Positions 1-8,381 of a stretch of DNA of 64,000 nt are shown here, piece by piece. How positions within the stretch are numbered: position 1 is the stretch's first letter; each line of letters starts with the position of its first letter. This stretch comes from Streptomyces pseudovenezuelae (lineage in GTDB: Bacteria; Actinomycetota; Actinomycetes; Streptomycetales; Streptomycetaceae), in assembly GCF_001513955.1 (NCBI RefSeq), contig NZ_KQ948148.1, positions 132,396-196,395 on the forward strand. Direction: 5' to 3'. The translations under genes and the position numbers were made by a program. The notes under the pieces were generated by a model. The model had not been told where the DNA came from and ran no database searches. It worked only from the letters and a program-made list of their open reading frames with translations.

Positions 1-2
1 AC

Positions 3-437
3 GCGTACTTCACGGCCGGCGTCCCGTTCGAGGCGATCACCGATCTCCTCGTGGCGATCGACGCCCGCGAGGCACCCGACCTCGGCTCCGAGGGGTCGGA
101 GACGGTCCTCAACGCCCTGAGTGCCCGGGGCTGGATCCGCGATGTGGACCGCCCCCGCACCACCGCCACGGATCCCGGCTTCTCCTGCAACGTCTCCTTG
201 GAGATGCTGCCGCCACTCATCCAGGACGCCGACCCGCGCCCCGACCTGGTGGGCTGGCAGGCATGGGCGGAACCCATCGTCAGCGCCCCCTATTTGTGGT
301 GTGCCAGCTTCAGCACCAGCGCCCCCCATGAGCTGGTGGCGGCGTTCGTCGCCTCGCTCGCCTCACCGGCTCCGGTGCTCCGCCGAACCGTCCCTGCGAG
401 CACCGAAGGGCGACTCACCGTGGTCCGTCGCAGCTAA
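3..437 (+). CDS. DUF317 domain protein, 3' part only
   Basis: The open frame runs in from the left edge (…AYFTAG, VPFEAITDLL) and stops at 437, so the start lies outside the window. The C-terminal segment 'SAPHELVAAFVASLASPAPV' is the typical end of a DUF317 domain, a family of unknown function that is abundant in Streptomyces and common beside integrated plasmids. An internal GTG at 51 exists, but the coding pattern continues upstream of it. A second, shorter DUF317 piece lies at 1793-1957, so this strip holds at least two related genes. No biochemical role can be given. Confidence 0.75.
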   Translation, partial: AYFTAGVPFEAITDLLVAIDAREAPDLGSEGSETVLNALSARGWIRDVDRPRTTATDPGFSCNVSLEMLPPLIQDADPRPDLVGWQAWAEPIVSAPYLWCASFSTSAPHELVAAFVASLASPAPVLRRTVPASTEGRLTVVRRS

Positions 438-553
438 CGGCGCCCGCCCAGAGGAGCCGCTGTCGTAAGCGGCTCCTCGCCGATCTCCCGCGTGGTAGCA
501 GGTCAGACGAGGCGTGCCCCCGCGCCCGCCAGATGACAGAGAAGGAGAGAGCC

Positions 554-1003
554 TTGTTCTTGTTCCGACGCGCTCGCGAGGACCGCGCGTTCCGTGAAGT
601 CCAGCATGCGGGCCACGCGCTGCTCTTGCGGCTGCAGGCCACGCAGCCGTGGCCCAACTTCCCCGAGCCGACCCCCCAAGCCCCCACCGCAGGGGAAGCG
701 GTTGTGCCCGACTTCCTGCCGCAGGAGCTGCGGGTGCCGTCGCGCCAGGACGTGGCCGGGGTGATGATGCGCTGGCAGCCACCGCTCGTCGTCGACGGCG
801 AGGTCCGTACGTGCCCCGAGTGCGGCATGTACCGGGACTGGATCGTCTTCTGCATGCGCGACGACTCCATATGGCTGCGCTGCCGGGCCGGCCACGAGAC
901 GAAGGAGCCCGGCCTGGATGCGGTCTGGTTCAACCGCAACTCCGGTCCCGTCGACCGGTTCCACCCCACTCTCGAAGAGGGCCTGCGCCACCTCGGCCAT
1001 TGA
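554..1003 (+). CDS. Hypothetical protein with a C-terminal zinc-ribbon-like module
   Basis: A 149-residue protein of unknown function. An ATG at 533 lies in the same frame but has no ribosome site, whereas AAGGAG sits about 8 nt before the TTG at 554, so I prefer the TTG. The C-terminal half carries CPEC (in RTCPECGMYRDW) followed about 24 residues later by a C-x3-H pair (CRAGH), which suggests a single zinc ribbon. The N-terminal third is rich in Arg, Glu and Leu and probably helical. It lies between DUF317 pieces and a lipoprotein gene, all on the + strand. Confidence 0.6.
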   Translation: MFLFRRAREDRAFREVQHAGHALLLRLQATQPWPNFPEPTPQAPTAGEAVVPDFLPQELRVPSRQDVAGVMMRWQPPLVVDGEVRTCPECGMYRDWIVFCMRDDSIWLRCRAGHETKEPGLDAVWFNRNSGPVDRFHPTLEEGLRHLGH

Positions 1004-1103
1004 CCTCCCGAAACCCCTGCCCCTTCGTACTGCCGGCGCCCGGAGGGCCGGCAGGTCAGACCGTCCGTTTCGCAGGCCACAACAGGCCACAAAGGGGTTT
1101 CCT

Positions 1104-1796
1104 ATGCGCCTTCACGCCACGACCGTCCGCGGTCTCAGCGTCCTCGCTATCTTGGTCCTGGCGGGCTGTTCCCACGGCAGCGCCGCCTCCTCCCGCACGA
1201 TGTCCTCCCCAACCGTCCCGGTGCACCCGGACGGCGAGAGTGTGGCGCCCGCTCCGTTGTCTTCGACTGCACTGGCGAAGCTGCTCTTGGACGAGAGCGA
1301 CCTCGGCGGGGACTACACCCGCATGCCGCAGCGCGCGGCGGCCCACGACGACGTGACCGTGAACTGCCCGGCGCTGGAGAAGCTCGGCGGCGACGCCTCG
1401 ACCAGCACAAGCCTCGCCTTCCCCCGCAAGGCGAAGGCGTCCTTCACCTACGCTGGGGGCGGCAACTCCGAGCTGGCGGAGGAGTTGTACAGCGCCACCG
1501 CGGCGAAGCTGTCCAAGGGCATAGGGGAGATTTTCGATGCGATGGTCTCCTGCCCCACGTACCAGGTGATGTCGGGCCACACCGTCGTCACCGTGGGCAC
1601 GCAGGTGACGCCCGCCCCTGACCTGGGCGACGAGCAGTGGAGCCAGCTGCTCACCTACTCGATCGGTGGGCAGCGCAGCGTCGTCAAGCAGACGGCGATC
1701 CGGATCGGCAACGTCCTTGTGCTCGTCTCGGGCGCGCCGGGACTTGTGGACGCCAACCTGGAGAAGGCGCTCGACAAGGCCGAGGCAGCCTTGTGA
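1104..1796 (+). CDS. Secreted lipoprotein of unknown function
   Basis: The 230-residue product starts MRLHATTVRGLSV and has a clear lipobox, LVLAGCS, with the lipidated Cys near residue 22. It is therefore expected to be anchored to the outer face of the membrane. The mature part begins with a Ser/Thr-rich linker. It contains ALAKLLLDESDLGG, a helical segment often found in Streptomyces lipoproteins annotated as PknH-like sensor domains; that relation is a resemblance only. The stop overlaps the GTG of a following DUF317 fragment (GTGA). The frame stays open upstream to 918, but the signal peptide fixes the start at 1104. Confidence 0.8.
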   Translation: MRLHATTVRGLSVLAILVLAGCSHGSAASSRTMSSPTVPVHPDGESVAPAPLSSTALAKLLLDESDLGGDYTRMPQRAAAHDDVTVNCPALEKLGGDASTSTSLAFPRKAKASFTYAGGGNSELAEELYSATAAKLSKGIGEIFDAMVSCPTYQVMSGHTVVTVGTQVTPAPDLGDEQWSQLLTYSIGGQRSVVKQTAIRIGNVLVLVSGAPGLVDANLEKALDKAEAAL

Positions 1797-1957
1797 CCAC
1801 CCTGTCGGCGTCGTTCGGCGCCGGCGCGCATGACTTTGTCGCCGTGCTCGCCGATTCCCTTAGTTCCAGTGCACCGGTGCTGTGCCGGGTACTGTCGGAG
1901 AGCACATTCGACCGGCTCCTGGACGCTCCAGCAGTTCCAGGACCTCCCACGCGGTGA
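1793..1957 (+). pseudogene. Truncated DUF317 fragment
   Basis: 54 codons from a GTG that overlaps the lipoprotein stop. The sequence FGAGAHDFVAVLADSLSSS corresponds to the last part of a DUF317 domain; the N-terminal four fifths of the family's usual length are absent. The overlap could allow translational coupling, but the truncation argues that it is a remnant. Confidence 0.6.
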
Positions 1958-1988
1958 AGCCGGGCCTCCCAGTTGGGGAGCCCGGCTT
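1957..1988. terminator. Intrinsic terminator-like hairpin
   Basis: Inverted repeat with arms AAGCCGGGCcTCCC and GGGgAGCCCGGCTT directly after the DUF317 fragment stop. It lies between the + strand strip on the left and the convergent relaxase gene, so it could serve both directions. Confidence 0.7.
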
Positions 1989-2050
1989 CGTGCTGCGGTG
2001 CCTCGTTCTGGCGTCTGACAGCGCGTCACCGCCCGCAGCTGAGATCGTGA

Positions 2051-3769
2051 TCAGCGCCGCCGAGCCTGCGACGGCTGCGGGGCCGGGGCGGCTGCTGCCG
2101 TGTGCTCTGGAGCGTCGGGGCGCCGTGCTGCGCTGTCGCCCCAGGCTGGGCTGTGGGCTTGTGCTGCACGGGCTTGTGCGCTGGGTGCCGGCCTTTCGCT
2201 GAGGCGTTGGATGCGCCAGGCCAGGACTCGTGCGGGGCGGCGGGCGTCGTTCAGGGCACGCTGGTCGGCGACCTGCTGGAGGAGCCGTTCCGGGTCGTGT
2301 CCGGCTGCTTCTGCCTCGGCGAGGGCGGCGGTGAGAGCCGCGAAAGCGGGATCTTCGATGATCTGCTCCGCATGCTCGGGCACGGCCTGGCGTAGGCGGC
2401 GGATCTGCCGTTCCACGGCCTGCTGAGGTGGCTGGCGCTGCGCGAGGGCGGCCAGGGGTGCGGCTGCGGCTTGGTCGTAGGCGGCCTGGAGGTGGACCAG
2501 TGTCTGCTGGGCGCCGGCGACCTGCTGGTCGTGGTGGCGGAGCTGGTGCCAGCGGGCAGCGGCAACGACCACGAGGATCGCCGCGTCCAGGAACATCGCC
2601 AGGACGGCGCCGTCCTTGGAGGCGGGCTCGCGGACGATCGCCCGTACCGCGCCGCGCAGTGCGCGGGCGTGGTGATGTTCGGCCATGATGCGGGAGCGAG
2701 TGGCGCGCTCGAACGCGGTCGCCGCCTCTCGGAGTTGGGGGCGCAGGGGCTGGGGTGCGAGGAGGGGGAGGGCGTCGAGGGCTTCGCCGAAGGCGGCGAG
2801 GTGGGCCTGGGAGGCTTCGTCGTCCGTCTGGTCGAGGTGGTGGGGGATGCGTTCGGCGGCGGCGGTGGCCTGGTGCCAGGGGTTGGGCCTGCGCCGGCCT
2901 GGCTTGTCAGCGGACTGTGGGTCGATGCTCTCCAGGCGCTTTTGGATCTTGGGGAAGGAGAGGTCCGGGGCGAGTTCGGAGCCGGAGAACCAGACGGGCT
3001 CGTTGTCGGCGGTGGTGGTGTCTTCGCTGGCGACCTTGTAGCCGCGCACGTCACCCGAGGGGAAGTGGACGACCTCGACGAGCACGCCGTCGAGGTGGTT
3101 GAGCAGGTGGACGAACTCCTCCACGCTGGTGGCGGCGGCCACAGCGGTGCGCACGGTGGCGCGCAGCCGTTCGCGGGCGGGCTTCTCCTGGCCGGCGCGG
3201 CGGGCCTTCTCCTGCTCGGCACGGGTGGTCCGCTTCGCAGCGGTGCGGTCACCGCGGACCACTTCGAACAGGCCGTATTCCTTCTCAATGGCAGCGAGTT
3301 CACGGTCTGCGGTGAGGTAATCGTTCCAGTGACGGGCGGTGCGCAGATCCGCCCGGACCTTGGTGGCAGCGATGTGGATGTGGTCGGGGGCGTGGCGGAC
3401 GGCGACCCAGCGGCATCCGTCCGAATCGCCTTCCGGTGCTATGCCGGTGGCCGCCACGACGCGGCGGGCGATGTCGGCCCATTCCTCGTCGCTGAGGATG
3501 CGGTCAGTCTCGGCGGCGCGGATCGAGCAGTGCCACACGTGCTGCTCGGGCGCGCGGCCGAGCCGTCGGGCCTGCTTGACGTGCAGGTCGAGGTCGGCCA
3601 CGAGGAGGCTCCTGGTGGCGTCGAAGTCGTCGGCGCGGCCGGGGTCGGGGGCGAAGCCGTCCCAGGAGGCGACCAGATGGGGGTCGGTGTGGTCCTTGGC
3701 ATTCTTCGTGTCGAACAGGTACCGGATCAGTCCGGCGGTTTCCTTGCCGCTGCGGATCTTCGCGATCAT
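2051..3769 (-). CDS. Relaxase (MobA/VirD2-type) for conjugal mobilization
   Basis: A 572-residue relaxase expected to nick oriT, bind the 5' end through a tyrosine and pilot the strand into a mating channel. The N-terminus MIAKIRSGKETAGLIRYLF holds the likely catalytic Tyr. The metal-binding three-histidine motif appears as HAPDHIHIAA near residue 127. The C-terminal half is long, Ala/Gln-rich and helical, as in many actinobacterial relaxases. The start overlaps the mobC stop by 4 nt (ATGA), so the two are translated together. No FtsK/TraB or VirD4 translocase is present in the visible part, which suggests the element is mobilized rather than self-transmitting, unless those genes lie left of the window. 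Confidence 0.9.
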   Translation of the reverse strand: MIAKIRSGKETAGLIRYLFDTKNAKDHTDPHLVASWDGFAPDPGRADDFDATRSLLVADLDLHVKQARRLGRAPEQHVWHCSIRAAETDRILSDEEWADIARRVVAATGIAPEGDSDGCRWVAVRHAPDHIHIAATKVRADLRTARHWNDYLTADRELAAIEKEYGLFEVVRGDRTAAKRTTRAEQEKARRAGQEKPARERLRATVRTAVAAATSVEEFVHLLNHLDGVLVEVVHFPSGDVRGYKVASEDTTTADNEPVWFSGSELAPDLSFPKIQKRLESIDPQSADKPGRRRPNPWHQATAAAERIPHHLDQTDDEASQAHLAAFGEALDALPLLAPQPLRPQLREAATAFERATRSRIMAEHHHARALRGAVRAIVREPASKDGAVLAMFLDAAILVVVAAARWHQLRHHDQQVAGAQQTLVHLQAAYDQAAAAPLAALAQRQPPQQAVERQIRRLRQAVPEHAEQIIEDPAFAALTAALAEAEAAGHDPERLLQQVADQRALNDARRPARVLAWRIQRLSERPAPSAQARAAQAHSPAWGDSAARRPDAPEHTAAAAPAPQPSQARRR

Positions 3770-4419
3770 CGGGCGGCCTTCTTGGTGACGGCCTGGTTCG
3801 CGGCTGTGGCGATGTGGCGGACGGTGGCGCCGACCGCGGTCAAGGTGCGTTCGCCCTGGGCCAGGACGGTGGTATCCCCAGGCTGTATATGGCCGCCGGA
3901 GTTCAGCTTCTTGGCGATCTGGTTGATGTTGTGGCCGATCTTGACGACCTCGCCACGCAGGGCGGTCAGTTCGTCGATGTAGTCGTCGAGCGGGGTTCGC
4001 TGGCCGGGCAGGGCGAGGTCGCCCTGGACGTGGGCCATGACGACAGCGCCGACGTAGTGGGCGCCGGCGATGTTCAGCGACCGCGCCATGGCGAGGATCT
4101 CGGTCTTCTCGTCGAGGCTGTAGCGGGCGTCGACACGCTCCTTGCGCTGGCCGTTCGGGTCAGGCTTGCGACGTCGGGCGACACGGTGCAGCGCGGCGGC
4201 TTCGGCGGCGCGCGGCAGCTGGGCGGTGACGGTGTCGGCGATCTGTTCCTCCTCGGGTGCCCCCTGGCGCCCGAGGTCCTCCGCCACCCCCGGGGTGGAG
4301 ACTTCCCCGTTGCGGCCGTCCTTGGACGGTCCAGCGGGATACCTTGCTGGCGCACTGGTGGCTGTGGTGGTCGTCATCTCCTGCTGGTGCGACGGGGGTT
4401 CGTGGTTCTGGTTGTGCAT
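3766..4419 (-). CDS. MobC-family mobilization accessory protein
   Basis: 217 residues with the start set at an ATG preceded by GGAGAG at 7 nt; longer in-frame starts exist up to 4476 but lack this site. The first 60 or so residues are disordered. The C-terminal part (ELTALRGEVVKIGHNINQIA) is the MobC signature region that binds oriT and assists the relaxase. It overlaps the relaxase start by 4 nt. A perfect 14-bp inverted repeat lies about 120 bp upstream and may be part of its target. Confidence 0.85.
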   Translation of the reverse strand: MHNQNHEPPSHQQEMTTTTATSAPARYPAGPSKDGRNGEVSTPGVAEDLGRQGAPEEEQIADTVTAQLPRAAEAAALHRVARRRKPDPNGQRKERVDARYSLDEKTEILAMARSLNIAGAHYVGAVVMAHVQGDLALPGQRTPLDDYIDELTALRGEVVKIGHNINQIAKKLNSGGHIQPGDTTVLAQGERTLTAVGATVRHIATAANQAVTKKAAR

Positions 4420-4535
4420 GAGGTGACTCTCCATAGGGTGTTGATGGCCAGTCAGTGACGATCGGCCTCGTCCCATACCTGTCAGGGCGAGGACGGGTGG
4501 AGCGGCGGTGTCGGGTTGACTCGTTGCGGTGCGGT

Positions 4536-4569
4536 CGCTCGTCCCCGCGGATTTGCGCGGGGACGAGCG
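4536..4569. repeat. Perfect 14-bp inverted repeat upstream of mobC; candidate oriT element
   Basis: Arms CGCTCGTCCCCGCG and CGCGGGGACGAGCG separated by GATTTG. It lies in the 186-bp gap between the DUF2637 gene and mobC-relaxase. In many mobilizable elements oriT sits immediately upstream of mobC, so an origin of transfer is plausible. It could also be a terminator for the DUF2637 gene, although no U-run follows on the - strand. Confidence 0.5.
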
Positions 4570-4605
4570 ATGCGAGTTGCGCCGGAGCGATGGGAGCGCG
4601 GGGGC

Positions 4606-5415
4606 TCAGGGAGCGCCAGCGGGGGTCATGTCGAGGTCGTCCTGCCGCTGACAGGTGGCCTCATCGAGTTCGGCTTGCAGGACGTCCTTGAGCTTTTCCG
4701 CGTCGGCCCTGCCGATCGGGAGGCCCTTGCCGCGGATCGTCGCTTCGATGTGGCGGCGCGAGGCACGGTCTCCGCGTCCCAGTGGCGCGGTGCGGGCAAT
4801 CGCGAGGTACTCGTCGGACACAGCGCTGGGCTTCTGGTCTTCCGGCTCGGCGGAAGACTGCGGGGTTTCCGTCACAGTGGCGGCGCCCTGCGCCACCTCG
4901 GCAGAACCCCGAGCCACGTCGGCCTGACCGTCCGCCACGTCGAGACCTGCTGGCTCCGGGAGACCGTTGTGGCGTTCGGTGGCGTCGGGTGGGTCGGCGA
5001 CGAGCTGGTGGATCTGCCGCATCAAGACGCCGAAGGCCAGCAGCGCGGCTGTCGGGGGAACCGCGGCGACCACGTAGTCGAGGAGAGGCACGGCGCCGGC
5101 GTTGCCCGTGCCGTTGACCCCGGCCACGTTGAGGGCGATGGAACCGATCGATCCGGTGGCGGTGAGGGCGATGGCCCAGCCGTCGGCGACGCGGCGCAGA
5201 CCCGCGCGGAGCATGAGGAGTTCACCCGCGACGATGAAGGCGTCCAGGGTCGCGGGCCAGGCCCACTGACGGACCGGGGAGTTCTTGAGGCCGTGCTGTC
5301 CGGCGACCTCGGCGAGGTGCGCGTACGACAGCCAGAACCCGCCGGCGGTGAGTGCCACGATGACAACGCCCGCCGCGACGAGCGCGTACCGCTCAGCAGC
5401 CTGCTTGCTCGTCAT
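4606..5415 (-). CDS. DUF2637 membrane protein of integrative elements (SpdB-like role)
   Basis: About 269 residues from an ATG with AAGGA 6 nt upstream; a TTG at 5472 with AGGAGA is a credible alternative start that adds 19 residues. Four hydrophobic segments occupy roughly residues 8-30, 45-65, 72-95 and 103-125, followed by a hydrophilic C-terminal tail. DUF2637 proteins are recurrent in actinomycete integrative elements and are thought to act in plasmid spread between hyphal compartments, a role inferred from position rather than tested here. It is transcribed in the direction of mobC-relaxase. Confidence 0.8.
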   Translation of the reverse strand: MTSKQAAERYALVAAGVVIVALTAGGFWLSYAHLAEVAGQHGLKNSPVRQWAWPATLDAFIVAGELLMLRAGLRRVADGWAIALTATGSIGSIALNVAGVNGTGNAGAVPLLDYVVAAVPPTAALLAFGVLMRQIHQLVADPPDATERHNGLPEPAGLDVADGQADVARGSAEVAQGAATVTETPQSSAEPEDQKPSAVSDEYLAIARTAPLGRGDRASRRHIEATIRGKGLPIGRADAEKLKDVLQAELDEATCQRQDDLDMTPAGAP

Positions 5416-5504
5416 CGGCCGTCCTTCGCCAGGGCGATGGTCCTGGTGAGTGGGTGTGGAGAGGGTGGTCAAGCGGGGTTCTCCTGGGGTGGTGGCGTGG
5501 TCCG

Positions 5505-5860
5505 TCTTTGCCGTCCTGGCCGTTGCAAGCGCAGGTCAGGGCCGGTACGGCAGGGGGTCGGTGTTCCGTCTTGGCGGCGCCGGCGCGTCCTATGGGCACG
5601 CACGGGCGGCGGGTGCTGCGGTTCGGTGGCCACGGACGGATCGCATCCGCCTTGCCGTCCCGGCCGCATGTGCTGTGACCTGCGGTGATACGGCGGGGAC
5701 GTCCGGGACGGCACAAGACGGATGTGGGCGGCGTCCCGGCGGGCAGCAACGTCGGTCATGATCATGTTGCCGTCCTGGCCCCGGTTGCCGTCTTGCCTGC
5801 ATGCCGTTTGACCTGCGGGATTACGGCAGGGACGGCAAGGACGGCAACCGGGGACTGGGG
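5505..5860. repeat. Cluster of degenerate GCCGTCC / GGACGGC repeats; candidate replication or transfer locus
   Basis: The gap between the DUF3631 gene and the DUF2637 gene holds at least three related blocks, around 5513-5555, 5649-5715 and 5765-5848. Each opens with (C)TTGCCGTCC(T/C)GGCC. The last two continue with TGACCTGCGG, then TACGGC and GGGAC, and close with GGACGGCA. Parts are inverted relative to each other and can form stems. Repeat clusters beside the replication ATPase of such elements are typical of oriV or of the clt transfer locus. A 98-codon open frame crosses the region but its product is arginine/proline low-complexity, so I do not call a gene. Confidence 0.55.
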
Positions 5861-5864
5861 GGTC

Positions 5865-7148
5865 TCAGCCCTCGCTGCGCGCGGGGCCGGTGTCGACCGG
5901 GTGGACGGTCGGGCAGTAGCGCCGCCACGCATCGAGGAACTTGTTGCGCGTGTAGCCCTTGCGCTGGGTGCCGTCGGCGAGGCGGACGTTGCCGGGCCTG
6001 ATGTCGAAGTCGCGCAGCAGCGAGCCGAGCTCACGCGGGCCCAGTCCCTTGCGACCCCACTCCGCCCACGGGCCTTCCAGGTCCTGGCGCAGATGGTGCA
6101 GGAGTTCGTCCGTGGAGAGGCTGTCGACCTCACGCTGGGCGACGAAGACCCGCCGGATGTCGGCCAGGATCCGCGCTGAGCTGGGGTGATCCTCCTCGGC
6201 CGCCACTTCGGCCGCCACCATCTGCGCGCACGCCGCGCGGGCGAGGCGGGGCCAGGGCCCGGCGGCGAGATCGGCGACGATCACCAAGGGCTCCCAGGTA
6301 TCGGCGGCACGGTCCTCTACCGGCATCGCCGGTTCCAGGTCGGCGGCCTCGTCGAGCAGCGGCCGCGTCCATGCGGCGATGCGGTCGCGCAGGTCGTGGA
6401 GGGCGGGGGTGTCACGGCGGGAGCGGAAGGGTTTGACGCTCTCGCCCTCGGCCCGGCGGCGCATGCGGATGACCACCGACCGGTCCATGATCGTGTCGGG
6501 CAGGTCGCCGATCCCGGCCAGGGCGGCCATGGCGAAGGTGGCGAACCGGTGCGGGGTGTGGTCGTTGCCGACGACGCGGGTGACGTACCGGTTGCGCTGG
6601 TGGCCGGCGTTGAGCAGGCCACGCATCTCCTCGTTCTTCTCCGCCTGCTTCGGCGTGCCGAAGATGGTGTCGGCCTCGTCCACCAGCAGGGTGGGCGGTT
6701 CGTCGGTGATGGAGCGGAAGATGGCCGCCGGCGTGGTGTTGATGGTGAGCATCGGCTCGTGGACCGTCTCGGTCAGCACGTCCAGGAGCCGTGACTTGCC
6801 GCACCGCTTCGCCGGCCCGACCACCGCCAGGCGCGGGGCGTGCTGCCACGCGGGCTGCAGGTGCGTCGCCGCGACCCACAGCGTGACCGCGTCCAGCGCC
6901 TGCTGGGAGGGCAGGATCACGAACTGGGCTATCTGGGCACGCAGTTCGTTCAGCAGCTCGGCGCCGTACGTCGGCTCCGGGTCTGGCACCGCCTCCTCGG
7001 CGGGCTGATCTACCGGAACCGTATCCGGTGCCCCGCCGTCGGCCGCCGGGGCGGCTTCGGGCGCGTGGCCGGGCCGGCCGGGCACCGCGACGGTCGGCCA
7101 CGCCGCTTTGCTGGGTGCGGAATAGGGCTCGGGTGTCGTAGGTTGCAC
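5865..7148 (-). CDS. DUF3631 P-loop ATPase, replication/maintenance protein of the element
   Basis: 427 residues from a GTG with AAGGAG upstream; the frame stays open to 7454 but the extra part is Arg-rich and non-coding in character. After a Pro/Ala-rich N-terminus, a P-loop (GPAKRCGKSRLLD, near residue 113) is followed by TLLVDEAD (near 155) and the conserved arginine segment IMDRSVVIRMRRR. This is the DUF3631 layout found in replication proteins of actinomycete integrative elements, and I infer a role in replication of the excised circle. The C-terminal GYTRNKFLDAWRRYC resembles a small DNA-binding tail. The repeat cluster at 5505-5860 lies just downstream. Confidence 0.8.
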   Translation of the reverse strand: MQPTTPEPYSAPSKAAWPTVAVPGRPGHAPEAAPAADGGAPDTVPVDQPAEEAVPDPEPTYGAELLNELRAQIAQFVILPSQQALDAVTLWVAATHLQPAWQHAPRLAVVGPAKRCGKSRLLDVLTETVHEPMLTINTTPAAIFRSITDEPPTLLVDEADTIFGTPKQAEKNEEMRGLLNAGHQRNRYVTRVVGNDHTPHRFATFAMAALAGIGDLPDTIMDRSVVIRMRRRAEGESVKPFRSRRDTPALHDLRDRIAAWTRPLLDEAADLEPAMPVEDRAADTWEPLVIVADLAAGPWPRLARAACAQMVAAEVAAEEDHPSSARILADIRRVFVAQREVDSLSTDELLHHLRQDLEGPWAEWGRKGLGPRELGSLLRDFDIRPGNVRLADGTQRKGYTRNKFLDAWRRYCPTVHPVDTGPARSEG

Positions 7149-7375
7149 AGGGCAGCTCCTTATCCGGTGACATCGGGCATGCAGGCCCGACTCACGCAGG
7201 TCGTTCGTTGGTATGCGGGCAGTGGAGTGTGCGGAGCCTCCGGCGTTGGCGCGCCGGGGGCTTTCTCGCTTCCCTGACCGGGGCGAGGGAACACGGACAG
7301 TACGTCCACGTCCGGCCACAGTCCAGCGTTTCTGTGTCAGCTCAGCGCAGAAGCGTCTGCTACGGGCTCGGGTGG

Positions 7376-7606
7376 TCATGCGGCCAGGCCGAGCAGGTGC
7401 AACAGGTCGGCGGTCACGACGCGGTACGCCTTGCCCAGCCGCAGGACCTTGCACGGGTACTGGCCCCGCTTGGCCAGCTCATAACCCTTGCTCCGACCCA
7501 GCCCCAGCGCCCGGTTGCCGGTGTCCAGGTCAACGGCGGCGGGCAGGGCCAGCAGCTCCTCCCGCGTCATGCCCTTGGCCTGCTCCGCGCTCTCGTTGTC
7601 GCGCAT
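7376..7606 (-). CDS. Excisionase-like helix-turn-helix protein
   Basis: 76 residues from the ATG at 7606, preceded by CGGAG; an ATG five codons earlier is also possible. The core (DLDTGNRALGLGRSKGYELA, then YPCKVLRLGKAYRVVT) is the MerR/Xis-like winged helix found in small directionality factors of actinomycete integrases. With the integrase nearby it probably biases recombination toward excision. It is transcribed toward the DUF3631 gene, divergently from the XRE regulator. Confidence 0.8.
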   Translation of the reverse strand: MRDNESAEQAKGMTREELLALPAAVDLDTGNRALGLGRSKGYELAKRGQYPCKVLRLGKAYRVVTADLLHLLGLAA

Positions 7607-7691
7607 AAATGCTCCGTCCATGAGTGAGCCCTCGGCGAACGCGGCATCACGTCCGGCTCCAGGCGATCACTAACCATCATCGGGAAGCTAA

Positions 7692-7708
7692 TGTGTCTCC
7701 ATGACACA
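7692..7708. promoter_or_regulatory. Inverted repeat overlapping the XRE regulator start; likely operator
   Basis: TGTGTC-TCCAT-GACACA surrounds the ATG at 7701. The spacer contains part of the start codon, and TAATGT lies just upstream as a possible -10, so the message may be almost leaderless. It sits between divergent xis and regulator genes, where an autoregulating XRE protein would be expected to bind. Confidence 0.45.
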
Positions 7709-8381
7709 ACGCGGTTTTGATCCTGGAGATGACGAGGACGACGTCCCGGAGTGGGTGGATCAGGTGATGGCCACGGTGGCCGCCGAGGTCCGCAGACGAA
7801 GGAAGGAGCTACGCATGAGCGCCCAGGACCTGGCAGACCGCTGCGAGGAGATCGGCCACCCGATCCCGCGCAACGTGATCGCCAACATGGAGTCCGGCCG
7901 CCGCGCCAACCTGCCCCTGGTCGACGTCCTCGTCCTCGCCGAAGCCCTGCACACCTACCCGATCTGCCTGCTCTACCCCGTCGGCTACGTCGACCGAGTC
8001 CAGCGCCTTCCCCTGCAGCACTCCGACCCGACATGGGATGCCATGCGCTGGTTCACCGGCGACAGCGAGGACTTCGGCATGGAAGACGACATGCTCCGCT
8101 CCTTCCGCGCCCACATCCACCACCAGCGCGCCGCCCTGGCCGCCCTGAAAGGCGAGAAGCATGAGCGCTGGAAAGCCGAGACAGCACCCAACCAGGCAGA
8201 ACGCGAGGAAGCCGTACTCGCCCAAGCCGACTACGCAGAAAGGGCGTTGGAAGCCAAGTACCGGCTCCGCAGCGCCCGCGCCTTCATCCGAGAAGACGGC
8301 GGCACACCACCGCACCTGCCACCGGAACTCGCCGACGTCGACCCACCCGTCGGCAACACCGATGAGGAGAATGATCTTTGA
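7701..8381 (+). CDS. XRE-family transcriptional regulator of the element
   Basis: 226 residues. A helix-turn-helix occupies roughly residues 22-80 (ELRMSAQDLADRCEE … NVIANMESGRRANLPLVDVL). The C-terminal half is charged and probably alpha-helical (residues 140-200) without a recognised effector domain. It overlaps the integrase gene by 4 nt and is therefore co-expressed with it. Its position, divergent from xis/rep and coupled to int, suggests a lysogeny-type switch that keeps the element integrated. No strong ribosome site is visible ahead of the ATG. Confidence 0.85.
   Translation: MTQRGFDPGDDEDDVPEWVDQVMATVAAEVRRRRKELRMSAQDLADRCEEIGHPIPRNVIANMESGRRANLPLVDVLVLAEALHTYPICLLYPVGYVDRVQRLPLQHSDPTWDAMRWFTGDSEDFGMEDDMLRSFRAHIHHQRAALAALKGEKHERWKAETAPNQAEREEAVLAQADYAERALEAKYRLRSARAFIREDGGTPPHLPPELADVDPPVGNTDEENDL

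Noticed and set aside
2471..3982. Large + strand frame opposite the relaxase
   Set aside because: Product is Gly/Val-rich shadow of the relaxase and MobC genes, with no motifs or ribosome site.
5469..5765. 98-codon gene between DUF2637 and DUF3631 genes
   Set aside because: Arg/Pro low-complexity product that follows the DNA repeats; the DNA signal explains it.
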